Source: JBQCDV01 sp051960855 (GTDB lineage Bacteria; Actinomycetota; Actinomycetes; JAJZTN01). Taken from it: a stretch of DNA of 30,297 nt. Position numbers and translations under genes: made by a program. The stretch is taken from assembly GCA_051960855.1 (NCBI GenBank), contig JBQCDV010000069.1, positions 1-30,297 of the forward strand, written 5' to 3'. Below the pieces are notes generated by a model, which searched no databases, had not been told where the DNA came from, and saw only the letters and a list, made by a program, of their open reading frames with translations. Below, one piece after another: positions 6,980 through 15,398 of this stretch (positions are counted from its first letter, which is position 1; the number at the start of each line of letters is the position of its first letter).

Positions 6980-8622
6980 CGGGCCGCCGGGTCTCCCGAG
7001 GCGTCGCCGCGTCGCGCAGGCCAAGGGCCGCGACCGGTGCGGCGGCCGGCCTCGTGGCCGCAGCGGCGGGAGACACCGTTGCCGCGCTGACCGCCTTCGG
7101 TCGCTCACCCTCGTCTGGTCTCATCCGAGCGATGGTCGACCGTGCTCCGGGCGCTCTTGTCGACGGCGGCGTTGCCCTCGTCGGGCGCGCGGACAAGCCC
7201 GGGCTGATGGCGATCTCGCGTGGGGTCAGCGCCGCTGCTGGAGCGGCAGGCGCCGGTGTGGCCCGGCGCCAGCCGCTGCTCGGGGCTGCCGTGGCCGCCT
7301 CGCCGCACCTGCTCGGCGGCGTTCGGGCGCTGCGATGCGGGGACGCCGCAACGGCCGGCACGCTCGCCGCCACGCTCGCGGCCACCGCTGTCTCTGCCGT
7401 AGCCGTCGCTCCTGCGGCGCGCCACGGCTCCGGCACCAGCACTGGGGGTGGTGGGGGCTGCACCGCGCGGCCAGGTGCCAGCGTCCGGGCCGCTGCCAGC
7501 GTCGCCGTCGCCGCCCTGGCCGCGTCGGGGGCTGCTGCCAGGTGGGCGCGCCGATCCGATGCGAGACGCCGCGACGCCCTCGTCCAGCTGCCGGCCCCGG
7601 CGGTCCGGCTGCCGCAGGTCCCTGGGCAGCAGCGTCGGATCCCGGGGGTGACGCCGCTGCTGGCCGAACCGGACGAGTTCCCCGTCATCGACATCACCGT
7701 CCCCGAGCCCCGGGTGGATCTGACGACGTGGCGACTGCAGCTCGACGGTGCCGAGAGCGGTGGGTCCTGGTCGCTGAGGGAGCTGCTCGATCTCCCACTT
7801 GAGGAACGCGATCTGCTGCTGCTGTGCGTGCACAACCCGGTCGGCGGGTCGCGGATGGCGTGTGCTCGCTGGACGGGGATCGGGCTCGACGCTTTGCTGA
7901 CGGCAGCGGGCGTCACGCGCTCGCACGGGTGGCTCGTCGCCGAAGCCGTGGACGGCTACACCAACGTGCTGCCGATGGCCGACGCTCGCGCGCACGGCTT
8001 CCTCGCCTTCGGGATCGCTGGGAGGCCCCTGCCTCGCGGCCTCGGCAGCCCGGCTCGTCTGCTGGTCTCCGGGCGGCACGGGCAGGACGGGAACTTGAAG
8101 TGGCTGCGTCGCCTCACCGTCACCGACGACCCGCCTCTCTCCTACTGGCGACGCCGCGGCTGGTCCAGCGGGGACTACCCCGTCCGTCCCGGCTCCCGGA
8201 TCGACCTTCCCACGTCCCATGCTGCGGTCCGACCGGGACCTGTGACGCTGCGCGGTTACGCCTGGGCACCACCTGTGGGTGTCGGCGAGGTGCAGGTCCG
8301 AGCCGATGGCCGGTGGGAAACCGCCGAACTCGGTGTCGACCTCGGGCCGCACGCGTGGCGACCCTGGTCGCTGACGCTCGACCTGCCCGAGGGGCGTCAG
8401 GAGATCCAGGTCCGCTGTCGCGCCCTTGATGGTCAGTGGCAGTCCGCGGACGCGCAGCCGCCCTTCCCGCACGGGCCTGGTGGTCTTCACACCGTCACCC
8501 TCGACGTGTCTGGGCAGGACGTGCCCGTCAGGGCTGCCGTGCATCGATTGACCGACGCGGTGCGGTCGCGTGCGGACTGGACGGCGTCGAGCTTGAAGGC
8601 GTGGTGGGCGTCGAAGCCGTGA
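6976..8622 (+). CDS. Membrane-associated molybdopterin-dependent oxidoreductase (sulfite-oxidase family)
   Basis: A 548-residue protein. Residues ~1-210 are Ala-rich with about four weak hydrophobic segments. The sulfite oxidase/YedY Moco-binding domain follows (about 225-400), with the Mo-ligand Cys at residue 284 in LLCVHNPVGG and later SGRHGQDGNLKW. A C-terminal dimerisation domain (about 415-525) shows the familiar RGYAW and DGQWQSA motifs. In actinobacteria such proteins are membrane-anchored and of unknown substrate. The start is GTG at 6976, overlapping the previous stop; an upstream extension of the frame would run inside the flavoprotein gene. The membrane region is poorer in hydrophobic residues than usual for the family, and the segment after the ligand (GSRMACARW) deviates from the more common GDLIGNARW. 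Confidence 0.87.
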   Translation: MTGRRVSRGVAASRRPRAATGAAAGLVAAAAGDTVAALTAFGRSPSSGLIRAMVDRAPGALVDGGVALVGRADKPGLMAISRGVSAAAGAAGAGVARRQPLLGAAVAASPHLLGGVRALRCGDAATAGTLAATLAATAVSAVAVAPAARHGSGTSTGGGGGCTARPGASVRAAASVAVAALAASGAAARWARRSDARRRDALVQLPAPAVRLPQVPGQQRRIPGVTPLLAEPDEFPVIDITVPEPRVDLTTWRLQLDGAESGGSWSLRELLDLPLEERDLLLLCVHNPVGGSRMACARWTGIGLDALLTAAGVTRSHGWLVAEAVDGYTNVLPMADARAHGFLAFGIAGRPLPRGLGSPARLLVSGRHGQDGNLKWLRRLTVTDDPPLSYWRRRGWSSGDYPVRPGSRIDLPTSHAAVRPGPVTLRGYAWAPPVGVGEVQVRADGRWETAELGVDLGPHAWRPWSLTLDLPEGRQEIQVRCRALDGQWQSADAQPPFPHGPGGLHTVTLDVSGQDVPVRAAVHRLTDAVRSRADWTASSLKAWWASKP

Positions 8623-8841
8623 CGGCTGGCTGGGGGTGACGCGTCATCTCACCGACGTGCGCAACGCCTATGCAGTAAAGGGGAGATACAGCGGCTTGCA
8701 GAAAGGTGGGCTAGTGCCGCGCGGCCGCGGAACTCGATCCTGACGGGCTTGCCCGATCCGACCGCGAAGCTGGTTCCGCTACAGGCATCATGATCGACGA
8801 GCCGCACTAATGGCTGCCGCAGCGGGGGACGGGGGAGCGCC

Positions 8842-9789
8842 ATGCCAGCAAGGGATGCCGGTGCGCCTGCACCGGACGACCTTCCGCGGTCGAAGACCGG
8901 GCGTATCCCTCAGTGGGTCGTCGACGAAGCGCTCGGGCGAGATGCCGAAGCGACGGGCTTTCGCACGTGGACTCCGGCGGAGGTCAGCGTCCAGCGGCGG
9001 CGTCGTCGCCTTCTGCCAGCGCTGACGGTGCTCGCTCTTGTCGGCCTCGTGGGCTTTGGTGTGACGAGGATCGGCATCGGTCCTCTCGTCACGGCCAGCG
9101 CGCCCGCCCGTCAGGGGCCGCCTCCGGGGAACGAGGAGCAGGACGCTCGCCTGCTGCCAGCGCCTGTCGCGGGCGGGTGAACGAGCTTCCGTTTCATTCG
9201 CACCCAGCACGACCGATCGCCCGTCACCTGGTCGCCGTGCCGCCCCATCCACTACGTCGTTCGTCCTGATAATGCTCCGCCTGATGGCGCAGCGATGCTC
9301 GCGGAGTCGTTCCAGCGGGTGTCGGCCGCTACCGGACTGAGCTTTGTGAACGACGGAGCCACCGCGGAGGCGCCGTCCACGACGGGGGACCGCGGGATAT
9401 ACCAACCAGACCGCTACGGGGACCGGTGGGCACCAGTGCTGGTCGCGTGGGCGACGCCGCAGGAGGTCCCCGACTTCGGTGTCGACATCGCCGGAGAGGC
9501 GGGTCCCGTGGCGGTCTCCGGTGGCGATGGCGGATCGGCGGTGTACGTGTCGGGCACCGTCTACCTCGACCCCGCGAAGATCAGCAGTGCCGAGCGGCAG
9601 ATCGGGGAGCCGGCGGCGCGCGCCATCGTGCTCCACGAGCTCGGACACCTCGTGGGTCTCGACCACGTGGCCGACGAAGACCAGGTCATGTGGCCGCGCG
9701 GCAACTCCCGACGACTGACGGAGTACCAGCCAGGTGACCTGGCGGGGCTCGCCCGGCTTGGCAACGGGCCGTGCCGCCGCGACGTCTGA
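8842..9789 (+). pseudogene. Matrixin-like zinc metalloprotease interrupted by an in-frame TGA
   Basis: One reading frame encodes both halves of a known actinobacterial matrixin-like protein. The N-terminal part has the cytosolic motif RSKTGRIPQWVVDEA, basic residues, then one TM helix near residues 55-75. The C-terminal peptidase domain has the zinc motif HELGHLVGLDH (near 9640-9670) and a methionine (QVM) after it. The halves are separated only by TGA at 9178-9180. Translation on both sides continues in the same frame, and the stretch directly after the stop (TWSPCRPIHYVVRPD) is conserved family sequence that would be lost from any restart at the ATG at 9295. The start codon follows a GGGGGAG Shine-Dalgarno. 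Either a nonsense mutation or a base-call error; no evidence of recoding is seen. Confidence 0.75.
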
Positions 9790-9807
9790 GCGCCTGAAGC
9801 CCGAAGG

Positions 9808-10488
9808 TCACGTGGATCTGGAGTCGCCGGGCCTCACGAGCCCGGTCTCGTAGGCCCGGACCACGACCTGGACGCGGTCTCTCAGCCCGAGCTTGGTGAG
9901 CACCGCAGTGACGTGAGTCTTGACGGTGGCTTCGGAGACGAACAGATCGCGGGAGATCTCTGCGTTCGAAAGTCCGCGGGCGATGCCGCGCGCCACATCG
10001 AGCTCGCGGGGGGACAGGGCGGCGAAGGCGCCGGGCAACCCCTGGTCGGGGTGCGGTCGTGCGGTGAAGTCGGCCAGCAGGCGAGCGGTCACAGCAGGAT
10101 CGAGGATCGCGTCTCCGGCGGCGACGGTGCGGACCGCCTGGATGAGCTGGCCGGCACTGACCGTCTTGAGAAGGAAACCGCTGGCGCCCGCGCGCACCGC
10201 CTCGTAGACGTGACTGTCGGCGTCGAAGGTGGTGAGGACCAGGACCCGGGTGCGGACCGCGGGGTCGGCGAGCAGCTCCCTGGTGGCGCAGATGCCGTCG
10301 AGGTCCGGCATGCGCAGGTCCATCAGAACGACGTCGGGGTGGAGTTGCCGGGAGAGCTGGACTGCCTCTCGTCCATCGGTGGCTTCGCCCACGACCTCGA
10401 AATCCGGCTCGGTGCTCAGGATCAGCTTGAAGCCGGAGCGGACGAGCTCCTGGTCATCGGCCAGCAGCAGCCGCACACGCGCGTTCAT
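9808..10488 (-). CDS. NarL/FixJ-family response regulator
   Basis: A 226-residue two-component response regulator. The N-terminal receiver domain has the acidic pocket LLADDQE and the phospho-acceptor Asp in DVVLMDLRMPDLDG (near residue 54), the T/S of VLTTFD and the Lys of FLLKTV. The C-terminal LuxR-type HTH (LSPRELDVARGIARGLSNAE and following) binds DNA. The ATG at 10488 is chosen because it begins the receiver fold (MNARVRLLLADD) and overlaps the kinase stop codon by 4 bp (ATGA), a standard coupling with the cognate histidine kinase. The open frame extends further upstream inside the kinase gene, but that part is not receiver-like. Confidence 0.93.
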   Translation of the reverse strand: MNARVRLLLADDQELVRSGFKLILSTEPDFEVVGEATDGREAVQLSRQLHPDVVLMDLRMPDLDGICATRELLADPAVRTRVLVLTTFDADSHVYEAVRAGASGFLLKTVSAGQLIQAVRTVAAGDAILDPAVTARLLADFTARPHPDQGLPGAFAALSPRELDVARGIARGLSNAEISRDLFVSEATVKTHVTAVLTKLGLRDRVQVVVRAYETGLVRPGDSRST

Positions 10489-11711
10489 CGAGGGCGCGGA
10501 AGCGTCGCGTGCACGAGGAAGCCGCCGTCGCGGCATGGTCCGGCGTCGAGGGAGCCGCCGTAGAGGCGGGTGCGCTCGCGCATGCCGACGAGTCCGTGTC
10601 CGGCGCCCGTCGCAGCTGCCTCTGCCGGCGCACCGCGTCCGGTGAGAACTCGAATCTCGAGTGCAGCGTCGGTGTAGTGCAGCTCGATGGACGCTGGTGC
10701 CCCGCTCGCGTGCTTGACGCCATTGGTCAGCGCTTCCTGCACGATCCGGTAGGCGCACAGCTGCAAGCCGTCGGGCAACTCCCGCTCACTCCCGCTCACG
10801 GCAAGTGTCACGGGCAAGCCGCCCCCACGCAGGCTCTCGACCAGACCCGGCAGCTGCCGCAGGCCTGGCTGCGGGGCGCTCTCCTCGACGTCTCCGGTCC
10901 GGAGGAGTCCGAGCAGGCGGCGCATCTCCGCCAGGGCGCCCTGCCCCGTCTCTCGAACGGCGCTCAGCGGTGCGACCGCGGCGGACGGGTCGACGTGGAG
11001 GAGCTGCTCGGCCGCGGCCGCCTGCACCACCATGACACCCATCCCGTGGGCGACGACGTCGTGCAGCTCGCGGGCGATGCGGGCACGCTCCTCGACGACG
11101 GCCGCCGTGAGCGCAGCGTCTGCTGCCTCCTGCTGCGCCCGTGCTTGCGCGGCCGCCTGCGCACGCTCGAGCTCGCGCCGTCGGAAGGTCCGGCCGGCCA
11201 GCCACGCGGTGCCGGCGAAGATGGCCGCGAAGGCCAGATCCTCCACCTGGGAGTGGGGAAGTCGCAGGGTGTGCAGCGCCAACGCGAGCGCAGTCAGACC
11301 GGTGACCGCGATCAGCCACCTCCCGCTGACCCACCGGCCCACGGTGTACACGAGCACCAGACCGGCGAGCAGTCCGGAGAGTGTGTTGGTTGGTGTCGTG
11401 GCGAGGGATTCCAGGGAGAGCGCGGCGGCGCCGATCAGGGCCGCGACCGCGGGCACGAGCCGGCGGATGGCCAGTGGAGCGGTCTGCGCAGCGACAAGGA
11501 GCCCGTGCGCGAGGCCCGACAGTCCTGCCTGACCGGCATGTGCGAGCTCCAACTGACCGGTGAGCGTCAGGGCGCTGGCTAGCGCGACATCGACCCAGAC
11601 GTCGGTCCGAGAGTCGACGGCGTGAGCGCGGAACGGCGGGAGGCGCACGCGAGGCAGCGTAGGCGCCAGCACCGCCGTCGTGGAACCCATCGCGAGCACG
11701 AGCGAGGTCAT
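10485..11711 (-). CDS. Two-component sensor histidine kinase (NarX/DesK-type, HisKA_3)
   Basis: About 408 residues. Five or so N-terminal TM helices (residues ~25-165) are followed by a coiled coil rich in Ala/Gln/Arg. The dimerisation/phospho-acceptor motif is ERARIARELHDVVAHGMGVM with the acceptor His. A HATPase_c domain follows, with N box ALTNGVKHA and G box GHGLVGMRERTRLYGG. It phosphorylates the response regulator whose gene overlaps its 3' end. No extracytoplasmic sensor domain is visible, so it may sense the membrane or a partner. The start is uncertain: ATG 11711 has AAAGG directly adjacent, ATG 11690 is an alternative, and an ATG at 11816 would overlap the divergent promoter. Confidence 0.88.
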   Translation of the reverse strand: MTSLVLAMGSTTAVLAPTLPRVRLPPFRAHAVDSRTDVWVDVALASALTLTGQLELAHAGQAGLSGLAHGLLVAAQTAPLAIRRLVPAVAALIGAAALSLESLATTPTNTLSGLLAGLVLVYTVGRWVSGRWLIAVTGLTALALALHTLRLPHSQVEDLAFAAIFAGTAWLAGRTFRRRELERAQAAAQARAQQEAADAALTAAVVEERARIARELHDVVAHGMGVMVVQAAAAEQLLHVDPSAAVAPLSAVRETGQGALAEMRRLLGLLRTGDVEESAPQPGLRQLPGLVESLRGGGLPVTLAVSGSERELPDGLQLCAYRIVQEALTNGVKHASGAPASIELHYTDAALEIRVLTGRGAPAEAAATGAGHGLVGMRERTRLYGGSLDAGPCRDGGFLVHATLPRPR

Positions 11712-11780
11712 CCTTTGGTCGGAGTGCAGAGTCGCGGGATTCCGACCTGCGCCCGGCGAATGCCAGCGGCTCGACCGAGG

Positions 11781-11810
11781 CGGACAAGAGTTCGGAACTT
11801 TTAGCGTCCG
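11781..11810 (+). promoter_or_regulatory. Palindromic site and leaderless-type promoter before the secreted protein
   Basis: AGTTC-G-GAACT at 11789-11799 is a perfect odd palindrome nested between CGGAC (11781-11785) and GTCCG (11806-11810). TAGCGT (11802-11807) ends 7 bp before the ATG at 11815, so transcription would start at or next to the start codon. The site is in the divergent region with the histidine kinase and is a candidate binding site for the NarL regulator. Confidence 0.5.
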
Positions 11811-11814
11811 GGGC

Positions 11815-12309
11815 ATGACGACACACAGAGCTCATTTCCGATTCCGACGCGCCCGCCTCGCCCTCGGCAGTGCCGCCGGCGTCGCCCTCCTCGCCGCCAC
11901 TCCCGCCGCTCACGCCGACCCCGGCGCCGTCCGCATTTCTGCCGCGGGCGCTCCCGTCAGCTGCGACCTGAGTCTCACGGGCGCCAGTGGCTACCTGCAG
12001 CAGCGGGAGACGAGCCGCCTCGACGGGCAGGGACGCGCGCACGTGCTCTTCACCATCACCGCCCACAACGTCGTTCTTGTCGATGGTGAGGGTCGCGAAT
12101 ACCGGCTCGTGGGGAGCGGCCACGACGTCGTTCGATACGCGACCAGCGACCTCCGCGGCGATATCACCGGAGAGCAGGAGTCCTTCGACTTCACGGTGGT
12201 GGGGGAGCGAGGCCCGGTCGGCGTCGTGCGCCTCCACTTGCGCCTCGGTGCCGATGGTGTGCCGCGAGTGACAGACGACAGCACCTGCACCCTGCCAAAC
12301 ATGTCCTGA
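11815..12309 (+). CDS. Secreted hypothetical protein (164 aa)
   Basis: An N-terminal Sec signal peptide is clear: a basic start (TTHRAHFRFRRARLALG), a hydrophobic core AAGVALLAATPA, and an AHA cleavage site before DPGAV near residue 34. The mature part is about 130 residues, beta-rich in appearance, with two Cys (SCDLSL, STCTLP) that could form a disulfide linking its ends. I do not recognise the family. The start is taken at the signal peptide; the frame is open further upstream, but those residues are not signal-like. No clear Shine-Dalgarno, and TAGCGT lies 7 bp upstream, suggesting a leaderless mRNA. It lies 11 bp before a small membrane protein gene and is divergent from the two-component system, possibly its target. 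Confidence 0.75.
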   Translation: MTTHRAHFRFRRARLALGSAAGVALLAATPAAHADPGAVRISAAGAPVSCDLSLTGASGYLQQRETSRLDGQGRAHVLFTITAHNVVLVDGEGREYRLVGSGHDVVRYATSDLRGDITGEQESFDFTVVGERGPVGVVRLHLRLGADGVPRVTDDSTCTLPNMS

Positions 12310-12320
12310 AGGAGAGACTC

Positions 12321-12512
12321 ATGAAACGCGCTCTGATCGTTGCCCTCGTCGCAGCCCCCTTCCTGCTCGCGCTGTCCTATCCCTGGCGTGATGCCACGCA
12401 CGGAGTCGGCGCGGTGCTGAGTGGCATCGGGTGGTTCGGCTTCCTGCTCAGCATCCTGGCCGTGCTGGTCATCGCCGTGGCGATGGGTGTGCGGCGGTTG
12501 CGGCTGCGCTGA
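12321..12512 (+). CDS. Small two-TM membrane protein (63 aa)
   Basis: A 63-residue protein with two hydrophobic segments (ALIVALVAAPFLLAL; GWFGFLLSILAVLVIAVAM) and a basic C-terminal tail RRLRLR, predicted as a small inner-membrane protein. GGAGAG lies 6 bp before the ATG. It follows the secreted protein by 11 bp, so the two are probably co-transcribed. No family is recognised. It ends 2 bp before the convergent esterase stop. Confidence 0.72.
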   Translation: MKRALIVALVAAPFLLALSYPWRDATHGVGAVLSGIGWFGFLLSILAVLVIAVAMGVRRLRLR

Positions 12513-12514
12513 GG

Positions 12515-13483
12515 TCACAGGTGCTCGGCGAGGAACGCCAGCCTGTTGGGCACGTGGGCGGAGGCGGCACCCTCGTGCTCGTTGTACTCCCACACGATGA
12601 TGTCCTTGGGGCCGGCGTAGGCGTTGTAGGCCGCGAAGACGGTGGACGGCGGGCAGGTCGCGTCCATGAGAGCCGTCGAGAACAGCGCGGGTGCAGTGGC
12701 ACGCGATGCCAGGACGGCGCCGTCGAAGTATGCGAGCACCGAGAAGGCCTGCTCGACCTTCTCCGGGTGCACGCGCAGGTAGGCGGCCAGCTCGAGGTAG
12801 GGCCCGCGGCCGGCGATCTGGCTGCCGCGTCGCATGTCGCAGAGGAAGGGGACCGCCGGCAGGACGGCGCGCACCGAGTCCGTGAGCGCGGCGACGGCCA
12901 CGGCGATGCCGCCGCCCTGGCTGTCGCCGAGGACGGCAACCCGTTGCGGGTCGGTGCCTGGCAGCTCGGCGAGGGCGTCGAGAGCCCGAACGGCGTCGGT
13001 GTACACCCGCCGGTAGTAGTAGTCCTCGGGCGCCTCGAGCCCGTCGGTCAGAAAGCCGGGGTGGTGCGGGGCGCCGACCGACTCCCTGTCTGCGGTGCTG
13101 CCCGGCGACCAGCCCGACCCCTGGCCGCGCGTGTCCATGACCAGGTGGGCGTAGCCCGCCGACGCGTACAGCAGATGGTCGTGGGGACGGCCCCGACCGC
13201 CGCCGTACCCGACGTACTGCACGACGACCGGCAGCGACTCGGACGCCCGCGTGCCGCCGGGCAGCACCAGCCACGCGTGGACCGGCGCGCCGCCGAAGCC
13301 GCGGTAGACGACCTCGTAGGTGTCGACGGTCCGTAGCCCGGTGTCGACGCGCTCCGCCCGCATCAGGCATGGGTGTTCCCGCGACTCTGCCAGCGTGCCG
13401 CTCCAGAAGTCGGAGAGGTCGGCGGGGGCCATCACGTCGCTGCGGTAACGACGCAGTTCGGCCAGAGGCAGGTCAGTGAGCAT
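12515..13483 (-). CDS. Acetylxylan esterase / cephalosporin-C deacetylase family (CE7)
   Basis: A 322-residue alpha/beta hydrolase matching the length and architecture of carbohydrate esterase family 7. The RGQG motif (near residues 119-122), nucleophile motif GDSQGG with Ser188, Asp274 in ALMDATCPPST, and His303 in NEHEG form the complete catalytic triad, spaced as in characterised members. CE7 enzymes remove acetyl groups from xylo-oligosaccharides and other small acetylated sugars, and are usually intracellular; no signal peptide is seen here. It is the last gene of the sugar-uptake operon, 39 bp after the second permease. This fits deacetylation of imported oligosaccharides, though the true substrate is unknown. 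Confidence 0.92.
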   Translation of the reverse strand: MLTDLPLAELRRYRSDVMAPADLSDFWSGTLAESREHPCLMRAERVDTGLRTVDTYEVVYRGFGGAPVHAWLVLPGGTRASESLPVVVQYVGYGGGRGRPHDHLLYASAGYAHLVMDTRGQGSGWSPGSTADRESVGAPHHPGFLTDGLEAPEDYYYRRVYTDAVRALDALAELPGTDPQRVAVLGDSQGGGIAVAVAALTDSVRAVLPAVPFLCDMRRGSQIAGRGPYLELAAYLRVHPEKVEQAFSVLAYFDGAVLASRATAPALFSTALMDATCPPSTVFAAYNAYAGPKDIIVWEYNEHEGAASAHVPNRLAFLAEHL

Positions 13484-13522
13484 GAGAGTCCCGGGAAGTC
13501 GGTGGCAGGCGTGGAATGCTGA

Positions 13523-14452
13523 TCAGCCTTTCAGGCCAGTCTGGGCCAGGCCCTCGACGAACTGCCGTTGGGCGACGATGAAGACGAGGAGCACGGGAAG
13601 CACCGTCGTCACCGAGGCGGCGAGCTGGATGTTCCACAGATGGGCGCCATAGGCGTCGGTGTACTGCGTGAGCGCCACCGGCAGCGTGTACTTCGTCTTG
13701 TCCGTCAGGAAGACGAGCGGCTCGAGATACATGTTCCAGCAGTTGAGGAACGTGAAGATGGCGACGGCGCCCAGTGCGGGCCGGGCCAGGGGCAGCGCGA
13801 CGCGGAACCACAGGCCGAGCCGTCCGAGCCCGTCGATGCGGCCGGCGTCCTCCAGCTCCCCGGGGATCGTGATGAAGAACTGCCGCATGACGAACGTGGC
13901 CAGCACGCTGGGGGCACCGAAGATCGGGATGATGATCAGAGGCCAGTGCGTGTTGGTGAGCCCCAGCCGATCAACCAATTTGAACAGCGGGATGATCGTC
14001 ACCTCGGTGGGCACCAGCAACCCCGTCAGGATGAGCGGGAACAGCTTCTTGCCCCCACGGAACGGGATGCGGGCGAAGGCGTATCCGCTGAGCGAGGCGA
14101 CGAGCATCGTGCCCAGCGTGACCACCGCTGCGATGTAGAGGCTGTTGAGGTACTGGTGAGCCAAGGGGTAGTTCGCGAACGCAGTCCGGTAGTTGGACCA
14201 CTGCGGGTGCAGCGGAAACAGCTTGGGCGGGTAGCTGAGCACCTCGTTCTGCGGCAGCAGCGACGACGTGATCATCCACCAGGTCGGGAAGACAAACGGG
14301 ACCGCCAGCACGATCATCACGAGGTACAGCAGCCGTTTGCGCCAGCTGCCACCGCTTCTACGAGCCGGCTTGGTGCCACCGTCGTCAGCGGGCGACGGGC
14401 CTGAGACCCTCGCCACGGTAGCGACCGGGGGCGCGAGGACGTCAGGACTCAT
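13523..14452 (-). CDS. Carbohydrate ABC transporter permease, MalG type
   Basis: A 309-residue inner-membrane permease with six predicted TM helices and the EAA coupling loop (ELEDAGRIDGLGRLGLWFRV) near residues 200-220 that contacts the ATPase. WWMITSSLLPQNEV at the start of the periplasmic loop is characteristic of CUT1 sugar importers. A Shine-Dalgarno AGGTGG lies 8 bp before the start. Its start overlaps the end of the upstream permease gene by 11 bp. With the other permease and the binding lipoprotein it forms a CUT1 importer that lacks a dedicated ATPase here. Confidence 0.94.
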   Translation of the reverse strand: MSPDVLAPPVATVARVSGPSPADDGGTKPARRSGGSWRKRLLYLVMIVLAVPFVFPTWWMITSSLLPQNEVLSYPPKLFPLHPQWSNYRTAFANYPLAHQYLNSLYIAAVVTLGTMLVASLSGYAFARIPFRGGKKLFPLILTGLLVPTEVTIIPLFKLVDRLGLTNTHWPLIIIPIFGAPSVLATFVMRQFFITIPGELEDAGRIDGLGRLGLWFRVALPLARPALGAVAIFTFLNCWNMYLEPLVFLTDKTKYTLPVALTQYTDAYGAHLWNIQLAASVTTVLPVLLVFIVAQRQFVEGLAQTGLKG

Positions 14453-15398
14453 GGAAGACCCACCTTGTGCGCAGGCGCCACTGCAGCAGAGTCAACGCCA
14501 GGATGATCAGGAAGAGGACCACGGCGATGGCGCTGCCGTATCCGAGGTCGTTGTTCTTGAACGCCTGCTGGTAGAAGAAGTAGACGAGGACGTTGGTGCT
14601 GTTGCCGGGGCCGCCCTCGGTCAAGATCTGGATCTGGGCGAACACCTGCAGCGACCCGCTCACCGTGATGATGCTCGTGAGCAGCGTCGTCGGGCTGATC
14701 ATCGGGAGAACGACGTAGCGGAAGCGGCGCCAGGCGCCGGCGCCGTCGATCTGCGCGGCTTCCAGGAGGGAGCGCGGTACGCCCTGCAGCGCCGCCAAGA
14801 ACAGCACCATGTTGAGGCCGACGTTCTTGAAGACCTGGACCAGGATCACCGACACCATCGCGGAGTGGCTGCCACGCAGCCAGTTGGGCCCGTCGACACC
14901 CACGAGGTGCAGCAGCGAGTTGATGCCGCCGTTGTTCTGCAGCAGGAAGTTCCACGTGATCGTCCACGCCACGAGGGAGACGACGACGGGGGAGAAGAAG
15001 AGGGTGCGGAAGACCGTGGTGCCCCGCAGCCGCTGGTTGAGCAGGAGCGCCAGGGCCAGGGCCAGCGTGATGTTGACGACCACCAAGCCCAGGCAGAACG
15101 ACGCCGTGGCAGTGGCAACCGCCGGCGAGGCCGGGTCGTCGACGAGCTGGCGGTAGTTGTCCAGCCCGACGTAGGTCGACTCGCCCGAGAGCAGATTCGA
15201 CGTGTGCAGGCTGTAGTAGACGACCGCGACGATCGGGTAGAGGACGAAGGCGAGGAACCCGAGCGTCTGGGGCAGGACAAACAGCCAGCCGCAGAGCAGG
15301 TCCCGCCGCTGCGCGGTCATCCCGCGCAGGTTCGGTCGGCGCCGCACCGGTGCGGGCGGGCGGCTGCCCGCCCGCACCAGGGTTGACGTTGTCGTCAC
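14442..15398 (-). CDS. Carbohydrate ABC transporter permease, MalF type
   Basis: A 318-residue permease with an N-terminal cytoplasmic extension (about 35 basic/Pro-rich residues) and six TM helices. The typical LFVLPQTLGFLAFVLYPI first helix is present, as is the EAA loop SLLEAAQIDGAGAWRRFRYV that docks the ATPase. The start is GTG at 15398, whose GTGA overlaps the stop of the binding-protein gene; the longer open frame upstream lies inside that gene. It pairs with the MalG-type permease downstream for oligosaccharide import. Confidence 0.93.
   Translation of the reverse strand: MTTTSTLVRAGSRPPAPVRRRPNLRGMTAQRRDLLCGWLFVLPQTLGFLAFVLYPIVAVVYYSLHTSNLLSGESTYVGLDNYRQLVDDPASPAVATATASFCLGLVVVNITLALALALLLNQRLRGTTVFRTLFFSPVVVSLVAWTITWNFLLQNNGGINSLLHLVGVDGPNWLRGSHSAMVSVILVQVFKNVGLNMVLFLAALQGVPRSLLEAAQIDGAGAWRRFRYVVLPMISPTTLLTSIITVSGSLQVFAQIQILTEGGPGNSTNVLVYFFYQQAFKNNDLGYGSAIAVVLFLIILALTLLQWRLRTRWVFHES

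Noticed and set aside
8623..8841. 219-bp gap before the matrixin gene searched for a small RNA or gene
   Set aside because: No start with a ribosome site, no hairpin of note and no promoter-like pair were seen.
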